Shown piece after piece: positions 1 to 6,416 of a DNA stretch of 9,670 nt (its first letter is position 1; each line of letters begins with the position of its first letter). The notes under the pieces were generated by a model that was given only the letters and a program-made list of their open reading frames with translations, was not told where the DNA came from and did no database searches. Made by a program: the position numbers and the translations under genes. The DNA is from JAADIV01 sp964439085 (GTDB lineage Bacteria > Desulfobacterota > Desulfobulbia > Desulfobulbales > VMSU01), in assembly GCA_964439085.1 (NCBI GenBank), contig CAYTNB010000102.1, positions 1-9,670 on the forward strand, read 5' to 3'.

Positions 1-1469
1 GTAACATCATGTAGACTAACTAGAATGGCATCTTTATCCCTCTCGTCCTGGTAGGAAATAGAAAGGCAAGAGGCGTGAAAGCATGAGAGAGTACCGTTTA
101 TCTCCAACAGCAGTTCCTGAAAAACTGTAGTATTATTTTCTCCGGCCTCCTGGAGAAGAGGTTGAATCTGGTTGGCAGGTGTGGGGCCAAATAAACTGGC
201 CAGAGTTTTATCCTTAATGTTGGATGTGGGGATACCAAGAGCTCTGGCTAAGACACGGTTTGCGAAGATCAGGCGGCCCTCAAGGCTGATGAGAAATATA
301 AAGTCGTGAATATTATCACTAATGGTATTCAGCAAATGAGTTTGGCTGGCTAGTTGTCGGGACTTGGTCAACAGCTTCGCCGTTATTTTTTGCTCGCGGA
401 CGTTACTTCCGTAGAACCAGGCGGCCAGTAGCAGGGCGGCGGCCAGAATCAAGGTGAGAAACAGAATAATGTACAGGAAACGCTGATGTCGGCTTGGCTC
501 ACTTAATGCCTCGGCGGTAGTGATTTTTTGTACCAGAAGCCAAGGGAGGCCGGGCATTGCTCGACTGGTGGCCAACACCTCTCGACCGCTATAATCCTGT
601 AACTGCTTGAATGAACCGGGATGATTAAGGGCGTAGGCTGCGGCCAGGTTTTTGTTGCTGGCTGCAAGTTCTCGTTCAAGTGGTGGTGTGCCGTCAGAAA
701 GAGGTGATACATAGGTTACTAGATTGCCATGACGGCGTACCAGTAATGTCTCGTCGGTTTTGGTGATGGCAGCATTTGAATCAAGCAGCGGAAAAAGTGA
801 GGTGGCGGCATTTTTGGTCGCCAGCAAAACGGCAACAGCTCCTTTCTCTGAACCTGGCATTTGCAAGGCGAAAACTGGTTGCAGAAAGGAGATAATAGGG
901 GTCTCCCCATTGGCTATGAATACATCCTGAATCCGGGGCGCACCGTCTTTGGCAACGGCTGAAATTGCATGGCGCAGATCCTTGCTGAGGGATGGCATTC
1001 CCACTGTAGAGGTGATGACCTCCCCGTTTGGAGTGACCAGAGCCAAACCAGAATTGGCCTTGCGGGAGACGTTGGCGGGTATTGGCGGTGCGCCTGCTTT
1101 ATCGTGAAAGCCGTAGCGGCTGGCAGAGGTGCGGATTAGGTTTCGGAGATAGGATAGTTGGGCCGATTCAGTGCCATCTTGGCTTTTCTGTTTTGATAGT
1201 TCCAGGGTATAGAGCTGTAATGAGCTGTTCTCAGCCAATTCATTAAGGCTGCTGAACTGCGAAGCTGCCCAATGTTGTATTCTGGCAGATTGACTGTCTG
1301 CCAGAATATTTAGGTGTACCTGCCAGGTGTCAATGTCCCGCTGGTGTTCATAACCAACCAGAGACGTAATTCCCCATATTCCCCCCATCACAAAAATAGT
1401 CAGAAGAGCAATGGCTCCGGTAATAATTTTTGTTGCCCGTTGATTACCTGTCTCTAAGAAATTATCCAT
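1..1469 (-). CDS. Membrane sensor protein with Cache-like periplasmic domain and PAS domain (partial, C-terminus outside window)
   Basis: An open frame runs from ATG at 1469 to the window edge, 489 full codons, without a stop. The start is firm because the codon directly before ATG is an in-frame TAA; the Shine-Dalgarno is weak (AAGAAAG). A first TM segment lies at about residues 15-38 and a second at 331-353. Between them is a roughly 290-residue extracytoplasmic region. Its end reads like the distal lobe of Cache sensor domains (DYSGREVLATSRAM, then GLPWLLVQKI and an EA pair near 320), and residues 248-256 (GNLVTYVSP) also fit. After TM2 comes a short helical linker and a PAS fold from about 378 (NTISDNIHDFIFLIS, then GRLIFANRVLARALG). 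Seen: two TMs, Cache-like region, PAS. Inferred: an inner-membrane ligand sensor. The output module (histidine kinase, GGDEF or EAL) is not in the window, so its class is open. It follows the lapG-like gene on the same strand after 276 bp. Confidence 0.85.
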   Translation of the reverse strand, partial: MDNFLETGNQRATKIITGAIALLTIFVMGGIWGITSLVGYEHQRDIDTWQVHLNILADSQSARIQHWAASQFSSLNELAENSSLQLYTLELSKQKSQDGTESAQLSYLRNLIRTSASRYGFHDKAGAPPIPANVSRKANSGLALVTPNGEVITSTVGMPSLSKDLRHAISAVAKDGAPRIQDVFIANGETPIISFLQPVFALQMPGSEKGAVAVLLATKNAATSLFPLLDSNAAITKTDETLLVRRHGNLVTYVSPLSDGTPPLERELAASNKNLAAAYALNHPGSFKQLQDYSGREVLATSRAMPGLPWLLVQKITTAEALSEPSRHQRFLYIILFLTLILAAALLLAAWFYGSNVREQKITAKLLTKSRQLASQTHLLNTISDNIHDFIFLISLEGRLIFANRVLARALGIPTSNIKDKTLASLFGPTPANQIQPLLQEAGENNTTVFQELLLEINGTLSCFHASCLSISYQDERDKDAILVSLHDV

Positions 1470-1745
1470 TTACGATCTTTCTTGTTATCTAAATTTGGGT
1501 GGATTGGGTTATTCCGCTCCGTCTGATTATTTTCTTTCAGGTTCCTAGTAAATATGCATTTGCAAGCAGTCTTCGCCTAACCACGATGACGCTGGAGATA
1601 AACACAGACGTTGAAAAAACGAGGTCTTGGGTAAGTAACTTAAACTAAGTGGTAAATCATTTGGTTTGATAGTGTTTACGAGATTTTTCCCATTTCTGAC
1701 ACGAAAATAATTCATAATTTACTGAATATCTACAGCGTGAACGTG
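1470..1745. other. Intergenic gap between lapG-like gene and sensor gene
   Basis: This 276-bp, AT-rich spacer holds no ORF with a ribosome-binding site that I can support on either strand. I see no GC-rich hairpin with a T run that would mark a terminator for the upstream minus-strand gene, and no strong sigma-70 promoter for the sensor. Co-transcription of the two minus-strand genes is possible but unproven. Confidence 0.5.
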
Positions 1746-2435
1746 CTAATTAATGGCAGGAATATGCAGCCACCACTGTCTTTCATTGACCGAGTAAAGC
1801 GGGACATAGTGTAATATTTGGCGCTGTGACAATATCTCATTTGTTTGGTTATCTAAAACCAATACATCGCCGTGGTCAAAAAACAGTAACACTGCATGTT
1901 GAACCCGCAGGTTTGTGTCTTGCAGGATTAATAAGCGTATCTCGTCATTGCTGTATCCCAACCAGCGCAGGGAAAAAAATTTGGTAATGGCATAGTCCTC
2001 GCAGTCGCCGCCGTTACCGAGGAATTCCTTGGCAATTGCCCAATAATCATCCTTGCCGTAGTTATCAATATCAAGAACATAATCTTTCTGATTGGCGTAA
2101 CGATTAACTGCCAAAAGTTGCTCGGAGCGGGGGGCATTCTTAATACTCTTGAGAAATGCCAGCCAGCGGTTCAGGTGGCAATGGTTAGAAAAACTGTCGG
2201 TGCAATCACCTTGAAGGACATCTTTGGTTATATGGCGTTCAATGGCACTCAGCCACTGGGGAAGATAGGACATATCATGCTGGATCTCTGCCTTCGTGTT
2301 GAAGATAGGAGGCTGGTTGCTTGCCTGGACGGTTGTTGAGAGCGCAGCAAGGATGGATATGAAGTAAAAAAAATGACAAGATGTTTTAATGGCACGAAAA
2401 GGCAAGTCGTTTCCCCTCTGCAAGATGCGGAACAT
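1746..2435 (-). CDS. lapG: LapG-like periplasmic transglutaminase-type cysteine protease
   Basis: The protein belongs to the bacterial transglutaminase-like cysteine proteinase family (BTLCP/DUF920). LapG members cut the N-terminus of large RTX-type adhesins in the periplasm and release the biofilm, unless LapD sequesters them at high c-di-GMP. Catalytic triad candidates are visible: Cys145 in GNGGDCEDYA, His180 in VQHAVL, Asp195 in VLDN. The length (229, or 219 mature-type) suits the family. A hydrophobic stretch at residues 21-36 followed by TTVQA-S around 34-39 looks like a signal peptide. The ATG at 2435 has no Shine-Dalgarno, whereas TTG at 2405 (codon 11) is preceded by AGAGGGG with a 7-nt gap and gives an ordinary 28-residue signal peptide, so the true start is probably 2405. 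The stop is TAG. No lapD or adhesin gene lies in the window. Family assignment is confident; the exact substrate is inferred. Confidence 0.87.
   Translation of the reverse strand: MFRILQRGNDLPFRAIKTSCHFFYFISILAALSTTVQASNQPPIFNTKAEIQHDMSYLPQWLSAIERHITKDVLQGDCTDSFSNHCHLNRWLAFLKSIKNAPRSEQLLAVNRYANQKDYVLDIDNYGKDDYWAIAKEFLGNGGDCEDYAITKFFSLRWLGYSNDEIRLLILQDTNLRVQHAVLLFFDHGDVLVLDNQTNEILSQRQILHYVPLYSVNERQWWLHIPAIN
2403..2419 (-). promoter_or_regulatory. Shine-Dalgarno and TTG start that probably define the lapG-like start
   Basis: On the minus strand AGAGGGG (2413-2419), a 7-nt spacer and TTG (2403-2405) are in frame with the protease. The site gives a signal peptide with a normal short basic N-region, unlike the longer ATG form at 2435. 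Confidence 0.55.
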
Positions 2436-2453
2436 CTGGACATTATTAAGAAT

Positions 2454-2482
2454 TTTTTACCGTGTTCAATAGATCATGTCAA
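2454..2482 (-). promoter_or_regulatory. Candidate sigma-70 promoter of the lapG-like gene
   Basis: On the minus strand there is a perfect -35 TTGACA (2477-2482), a 17-nt spacer and a -10 TAAAAA (2454-2459, two mismatches to TATAAT). The predicted start of transcription near 2447 is only about 12 nt before the ATG at 2435 but about 42 nt before the TTG at 2405, which favours the TTG start. Confidence 0.45.
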
Positions 2483-2575
2483 GCTATTACTTATGTGTCA
2501 CGCCAGTTGACAATGGGGCTGGAATCTAACACGGCTTTAAATATCTGACTTGATCGCATATGGTCAAGTCATACC

Positions 2576-2640
2576 GCGTCGTAGTGATTTTTTAGGTGCG
2601 AGGTGGGGTATGCCTCGTGCCTAAAAAAATGCTACAACGC
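2576..2640. repeat. Long imperfect inverted repeat (28-bp stem, 9-nt loop)
   Basis: Arms 2576-2603 and 2613-2640 pair over 28 positions with one mismatch and four G-U type pairs; the loop is TGGGGTATG. The T-rich tract in the left arm pairs with the A-rich tract in the right arm. There is no T run after the stem as in an intrinsic terminator, and no flanking duplication of a mobile insertion. It may be a dispersed repeat unit, a structured RNA or a bidirectional transcription barrier between the divergent genes. The structure is plain in the sequence; the role is unknown. Confidence 0.7.
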
Positions 2641-2878
2641 AGTAGGTCGGGCTTTTTGCGAGTGTATCAATGTTTATATCTTGTAAATATGATCGTTCAT
2701 TAATTAACGAAGTCCTCGTTACTTTTATTGATTAACGGTAAATGTCTTGGTTATTATACATCTTTGTGGCTTAATAATAATTATAACACATTAATGTTGT
2801 AAGGTTTCCGGGAGAATGTTTTTACGTTATCAGGAAATTAAGCTTGTATAACAGGGCTTGAACGGTTTTTGCTGATTA

Positions 2879-2894
2879 TGGCATGTTATGTGTA
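2879..2894 (+). promoter_or_regulatory. Weak candidate sigma-54 promoter upstream of amt
   Basis: TGGCATG, four bases, then GTGTA: the -24 GG and the G of the -12 element are at the right spacing, but the -12 C is replaced by T. amt genes are often under sigma-54/NtrC control in proteobacteria, which is the main reason to list it. Transcription would begin roughly 50 nt before the ATG. Confidence 0.25.
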
Positions 2895-2958
2895 TTATCT
2901 TACGGAATGTCTACTTGGGGCAAAAATATTAATTATAAATTAATGAGGTAAATAAAGA

Positions 2959-4176
2959 ATGAATAATGGCGATATAGCTTTTATGTTGATTGCGACAGCT
3001 ATGGTTATGTTGATGACTCCGGGGCTTGCCCTCTTCTATGGTGGCTTGGTACGGTCAAAGAATGTTCTAGCCACCATCATGCACAGCATTATTTGTTTGG
3101 GAGTTGTTTCTGTTATTTGGGTATTTTATGGTTATTCCTTGGCTTTTGCCCCCGATATTGGCGGCTTTATTGGCAGCTTGCAATTTGTTGGCCTACACGG
3201 TGTCGGGCTTACACCTGGGCCGTATGCTGACAATATTCCAGATCTTTTGTTTTGTGCATTTCAACTTATGTTTGCCATTATAACCCCAGCTCTTATCTCT
3301 GGTGCTATTGCTGAGAGAATGAAGTTTAGTGCCTATTTGCTGTTCATTATACTTTGGTGCAGTATTGTATATTTTCCGGTTTGCCATTGGGTATGGGGTG
3401 GTGGTTGGTTGGGTAAGATGGGTGCTCTTGATTTTGCGGGAGGCACAGTTATTCACATAAATTCTGGTGTAGCGGCACTGGTAGCGGCAATTATGCTTGG
3501 CCGCCGCCGGGGCTGGGGCAAAGAATCATTCCATCCTCATAATTTGCCTATGACTATTCTTGGGGCTGGTCTCCTCTGGTTCGGCTGGTTTGGATTTAAT
3601 GCTGGCTCAGCACTTTCGGCTGGTAAGGTGGCTACATTGGCATTTTTTACTACTCAGGTGGCAACAGGCGCCGCAGTTTTATCATGGCTGATTGCGGAAT
3701 GGTTGGTTCAGGGTAAACCGACAACCCTTGGAGCTGTTTCTGGTGCATTGGCCGGTTTGGTAGCGATAACTCCAGCTGCAGGTTTTGTGGGACCGCTGTC
3801 TGCTGTAATTATTGGTTTGGTGGCTGGAGCACTTTGCTATTTTGCAGTGTTGGCTAAATCAAAACTTGGTTATGATGATGCCCTGGACGTAGTGGGTGTG
3901 CATGGCGTTGGTGGTGTTTGGGGTGCCTTGGCGACAGGTTTATTTGCCTCGGTTGCCGTTAACGCAGATGGTGCCAATGGTCTGTTTTTTGGAAATGCGC
4001 ACCAATTTGTTGTTCAGTTAGTTGGTGTTGTAGCCGTAATTGCGTATTCTGCAACCTGCACCTGGATTATCTTGAAAATTGTCGACTTGTTAGTGGGCGG
4101 CATACGTGTAAGTGAAGAGAATGAGATGCAGGGCCTAGATATTAGCCAGCATAGTGAGATTGGCTACACCTCTTGA
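2959..4176 (+). CDS. amt: Ammonium transporter, Amt/AmtB family
   Basis: This is a 405-residue inner-membrane channel that conducts ammonium/ammonia as a trimer. The length and about 11 hydrophobic segments fit the family. By comparison with E. coli AmtB, I see the twin pore histidines at His166 (GGTVIHINSG) and His315 (DVVGVHGVGG), the gating phenylalanines near Phe105 (FAIITPAL) and Phe213 (GWFGFNAG), and Asp158 before AGG. There is no cleavable signal peptide; the protein starts directly with TM1, as is common in many bacterial Amt proteins. The cytoplasmic tail keeps the conserved RVSEENEMQGLDISQHSE region that contacts PII proteins, so GlnK/GlnB control is expected, yet no glnK gene is adjacent. 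The ATG at 2959 has GAGG about 10 nt upstream. Two hairpins follow the stop. Confidence 0.97.
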   Translation: MNNGDIAFMLIATAMVMLMTPGLALFYGGLVRSKNVLATIMHSIICLGVVSVIWVFYGYSLAFAPDIGGFIGSLQFVGLHGVGLTPGPYADNIPDLLFCAFQLMFAIITPALISGAIAERMKFSAYLLFIILWCSIVYFPVCHWVWGGGWLGKMGALDFAGGTVIHINSGVAALVAAIMLGRRRGWGKESFHPHNLPMTILGAGLLWFGWFGFNAGSALSAGKVATLAFFTTQVATGAAVLSWLIAEWLVQGKPTTLGAVSGALAGLVAITPAAGFVGPLSAVIIGLVAGALCYFAVLAKSKLGYDDALDVVGVHGVGGVWGALATGLFASVAVNADGANGLFFGNAHQFVVQLVGVVAVIAYSATCTWIILKIVDLLVGGIRVSEENEMQGLDISQHSEIGYTS

Positions 4177-4185
4177 TGATCTTTT

Positions 4186-4239
4186 AAAATTGTGCATTAT
4201 GTCGGGAAACTCTATCCTCACGGCATAATGTACAATTTT
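4186..4239. terminator. Hairpin after amt, candidate bidirectional terminator
   Basis: Arms 4186-4203 and 4222-4239 form an 18-bp stem with two G-U type pairs and an 18-nt loop. The outer four pairs are A-T (AAAA against TTTT), so either strand ends the hairpin with a short T run. It begins 9 bp after the amt stop. The stem is AT-rich, so its strength as a terminator is uncertain. Confidence 0.45.
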
Positions 4240-4240
4240 G

Positions 4241-4263
4241 TGTGGAGGGTACTTTCCTCCACA
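4241..4263. repeat. Short perfect hairpin next to the amt terminator candidate
   Basis: TGTGGAGG (4241-4248) and CCTCCACA (4256-4263) pair perfectly over 8 bp around a 7-nt loop. No T run follows directly. It sits one base after the preceding hairpin, so the two may act together at the end of the amt transcript. Confidence 0.5.
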
Positions 4264-4450
4264 ATCCCTCCCGTTTTAGAAAACACCTACCTTGACATCT
4301 ATTTACCCAATAATTATTACCCATATTGATTGAATGATTGTACCTTGATGCTAACAGCATTTGTTGACGTTGCTCAAAATGCGTCACAATCCTTCCCGAA
4401 CTTTTCCCATGTTTGCCATTGTTATGACCTTGAAATTTATCAAATCTTAA

Positions 4451-4478
4451 TTGAATCGAAACTATTTCTTAATACAAT
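4451..4478 (+). promoter_or_regulatory. Candidate sigma-70 promoter in the gene-poor region
   Basis: TTGAAT (4451-4456), a 16-nt spacer and TACAAT (4473-4478). The -10 has one mismatch to consensus and the -35 two. It would start a transcript near 4485, about 50 nt before the small ORF at 4537, or a non-coding RNA. Confidence 0.35.
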
Positions 4479-4536
4479 GCAGGTAGAGTATTAAGTAGAA
4501 ACTTAAGCTATTATGCTAAACGTAGAGGGATCGAAG

Positions 4537-4617
4537 ATGGCTTGCATGCTCATCTTGACCGCTACTACCACTGGCTGTTATGTCATCTTGCCTCTTAAGC
4601 ACTTTTTCCCCCGTTAG
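4537..4617 (+). CDS. Possible 26-residue hydrophobic small protein
   Basis: ATG at 4537 follows AGAGGG (4524-4529) with a 7-nt gap, a textbook spacing, and a sigma-70-like promoter lies about 60 bp upstream. The peptide begins MACMLILTATTTGCYVILPL and ends with a short basic-aromatic tail (KHFFPR), so it could be one membrane-spanning segment. I do not recognise it. The support is translation signals only; an ORF this short can occur by chance, and the surrounding sequence looks partly degenerate. It could equally be a leader peptide or nothing. Confidence 0.25.
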   Translation: MACMLILTATTTGCYVILPLKHFFPR

Positions 4618-4730
4618 TTTGGATAAGTCAACGAGATAACGGCAGGATAGCATCTTTATATTCACGGGCCGACTTTTTCATACAGCTCTCCATCTGCTAG
4701 ATAATACTTCCCCCCTTTAAGGAATCCTAA

Positions 4731-4863
4731 CAGTTTGCAAAAGCAATTGATGAATTAACCAGCGAAGTATCCGGGAAAATGCTTTCCACTGGGCGATGTC
4801 TCCGTTGAAAACACCACTTACCATGGCGGTACCTTCGCTTTCAATCTGCCATATGAAAAATAG
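4731..4863 (+). pseudogene. Frame-broken remnant resembling a histidine kinase C-terminus
   Basis: The frame ending in TAG at 4861-4863 reads GDVSVENTTYHGGTFAFNLP then YEK. This resembles the end of HATPase_c domains (VES/VEN, then G-x-G-T-F-x-F-x-LP). The preceding stretch in another frame (about 4731-4800) reads FAKAIDELTSEVSGKML, which recalls the SKELVELMGGKI segment that normally comes just before it. Joining the two needs a frameshift, each frame is closed by a stop, and no start codon with a ribosome-binding site exists. The N-terminal kinase parts are not recognisable upstream. I read this as a decayed kinase fragment, but the match is short and by eye. Confidence 0.4.
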
Positions 4864-4970
4864 TTAACCGTTTTTTAATTTTTTCCTAACCGTGGGTAAA
4901 GGTTGGGTGTCTATCTTATGCTCATAACAGGCACAGGCATTTTTACTCACCTCCCCAAAAGGAACGTACA

Positions 4971-6161
4971 ATGCAACAAAATCTATCATATGTTCAAAAT
5001 GACAGCATGACAGGACAGCACTCGCAAGATGGTTCTGCCCAGACAGATCTTTCTTCGGGGATAGTTCTCATCGTTGAAGACGAAGAAGATATGGCACGCC
5101 TCCTTGACTACCGCCTGCGCCGGGAAGGTTATGTTACATTTACCGCTAAAGATGGCAAACTTGCATGCGCACTGGCAGAGGAATTAAGGCCTGACTGTAT
5201 ACTCCTGGATATTATGCTGCCGGAGATGAATGGCTGGGAGGTTTGTCGGCGTATACGACAGAATCCGGATGATAGTTTGGCTTCCACACCAATCATAATG
5301 CTTACTGCGCTCAGCGCTCAGCGGGAAAAAATTAAGGGTCTTGAACTCGGCGCTAATGTCTATATCCCCAAACCATATTCTGTCAAGGAAGTGTTGTTGA
5401 GTACCAAAATGCTCACCAACGAGCATAAATCCAGATCTACCCTGAACCTGGAGGTTGATCGACTCAGTTGCAGGAATGAAGACTATGCAGATATGCAAAG
5501 TCTTCTCTGTCATGAGCTACGCAACAAACTTCTGGGCATCACGGCCTTTTCCGGGCTACTCAAAAAAAACCTTGCAGAGGGGGCCACAGAGGACAACAAA
5601 AGGCAGCTGGCCTCCATACAACAAAGTGCCCTGCATATGACCTCCATCTCGGATGAACTTCTTTTTAGTAAAGAGGTGGGAGCTGATTATTTTAATTTGA
5701 AGAAGAAGCAGGTCGATCTGGAAAAGGCGGTAAGTGATGTGGTCATTCTAAGCCGCCAAATGGCCGAAACAAAAAATATCACTATTTCATATGAGCCATC
5801 TGCGCATACACAAAAAATACGAACTCATGCCAGCGGTATTAAAGTTATCATTTCAAATCTTCTTGAAAACGCAATTAAATATAGCCCACACAACTCAGAG
5901 GTAAGTGTTGGATGCTCCATTATTGACGGCGTGGAACTGATCCTGACGGTGCAGGATCAGGGACAAGGAATAACGGAACATGAAAAAACTAGAATCTTTG
6001 AGCAGTACTATCGGGGAGAAGAGGCAATGAATAATTCACAAGGCACTGGCTTGGGCCTTTATTCTGTGAAGAGGCTTCTAGACTCAATGGGGGGAGAGAT
6101 AACGGTTGAAAGTAAACCCGGATATGGCAGTCTTTTTATGATATTGTTGGATGTCAGCTGA
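4971..6161 (+). CDS. Soluble receiver-histidine kinase (REC-HisKA-HATPase_c)
   Basis: This 396-residue protein has no TM segment. Residues 30-150 are a CheY-like receiver with the acidic pocket at Glu36/Asp37, phospho-acceptor Asp80 (LLDIMLPEMNG), Thr112 and Lys134 (PKP). Residues about 175-235 are the dimerisation/phosphoacceptor domain with His181 in CHELRNKLLG. Residues about 285-396 are the ATPase, with the N box around Asn296/Asn300 (NLLENAIKYS), G1 DQGQGI at 329-334, F box IFEQYYRGE and G2 GTGLGL at 358-363. This layout occurs in cytoplasmic kinases whose activity is tuned by phosphorylation of their own N-terminal receiver. A good Shine-Dalgarno (AAAAGGA, 7 nt) precedes the ATG. The receiver loop has GANVY where many receivers have GADDY. 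The six-cysteine gene follows after 42 bp, probably in one operon. Its upstream kinase and its output partner are not identified. Confidence 0.93.
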   Translation: MQQNLSYVQNDSMTGQHSQDGSAQTDLSSGIVLIVEDEEDMARLLDYRLRREGYVTFTAKDGKLACALAEELRPDCILLDIMLPEMNGWEVCRRIRQNPDDSLASTPIIMLTALSAQREKIKGLELGANVYIPKPYSVKEVLLSTKMLTNEHKSRSTLNLEVDRLSCRNEDYADMQSLLCHELRNKLLGITAFSGLLKKNLAEGATEDNKRQLASIQQSALHMTSISDELLFSKEVGADYFNLKKKQVDLEKAVSDVVILSRQMAETKNITISYEPSAHTQKIRTHASGIKVIISNLLENAIKYSPHNSEVSVGCSIIDGVELILTVQDQGQGITEHEKTRIFEQYYRGEEAMNNSQGTGLGLYSVKRLLDSMGGEITVESKPGYGSLFMILLDVS

Positions 6162-6203
6162 TCCAGGGTCTTCGAACTTAATTTTTGATTAGCAGGAATA
6201 ATT

Positions 6204-6416
6204 ATGATGGAAATGATTAATGATGATCAGAACAACGCTGGTAACCGTGATGGCCGGGCACTTGAAAAAGCCGCAAAAATGATTTGCAATCTTAAATGCG
6301 GCTTATGCCCAATGCGGGAGAACGATTTTGGGGGATGCCCCTATGAGTGTACGGAAGATCTTAGGCCTTGGAGATGCTGGATGGCTCACTTGAGAGTGGC
6401 TGTGCCACAGAATTAG
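6204..6416 (+). CDS. Small six-cysteine protein, probable metal-binding, unknown function
   Basis: I do not recognise a named family. The 70-residue product has a polar N-terminus and six cysteines in its second half: Cys28, 32, 35, 45, 49 and 58, arranged C-x3-C-x2-C, then C-x3-C, then a single Cys in WRCW. This spacing suggests a zinc or iron-sulphur site. There is no signal peptide or TM, so it is probably cytosolic. AGGA with a 6-nt gap precedes the ATG at 6204, and a second ATG follows at once. It lies 42 bp after the receiver-kinase on the same strand, so co-expression and a role in that signalling pathway are plausible but inferred. Its last 56 bp overlap the 3' end of the opposing receiver gene. 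Confidence 0.7.
   Translation: MMEMINDDQNNAGNRDGRALEKAAKMICNLKCGLCPMRENDFGGCPYECTEDLRPWRCWMAHLRVAVPQN

Larger units (their letters stand above)
2436..2958. other. Divergent intergenic region between lapG-like gene and amt
   Basis: This 523-bp non-coding region separates two divergent genes. It contains the lapG-side promoter candidate, a small 9-bp-stem hairpin (2547-2555 with 2562-2570), the large hairpin at 2576-2640, a 10-bp perfect palindrome ACATTAATGT at 2788-2797, and a weak sigma-54-like site before amt. I see no credible protein gene in it. Confidence 0.6.
4177..4970. other. Long gene-poor region between amt and the receiver-kinase gene
   Basis: These 794 bp hold no full-length gene. 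From left to right I see two adjacent hairpins (4186-4263), a sigma-70-like promoter (4451-4478) ahead of a 26-codon ORF (4537-4617), a frame-broken remnant like a histidine kinase C-terminus (about 4731-4863), then a T-rich tract and a small stem (4885-4891 with 4901-4907) before the next gene. The composition is AT-rich with frequent stops in all frames. It reads like decayed sequence mixed with regulatory DNA. Confidence 0.55.

Noticed and set aside
503..910. Two short minus-strand ORFs (503-712 and 719-910)
   Set aside because: They overlap the long open sensor frame in another minus-strand frame; the sensor frame has clear TM, Cache and PAS features.
2576..2640. Large hairpin as a transposon insertion
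   Set aside because: No direct duplication flanks the arms, unlike the element at 6898-7004.
4184..4387. 67-residue minus-strand ORF after amt
   Set aside because: It runs through both hairpins, shows no domain and no clear ribosome-binding site; most likely a chance frame.
5184..5513. 109-residue minus-strand ORF
   Set aside because: Lies wholly opposite the receiver domain of the soluble kinase; no motif or start signal.
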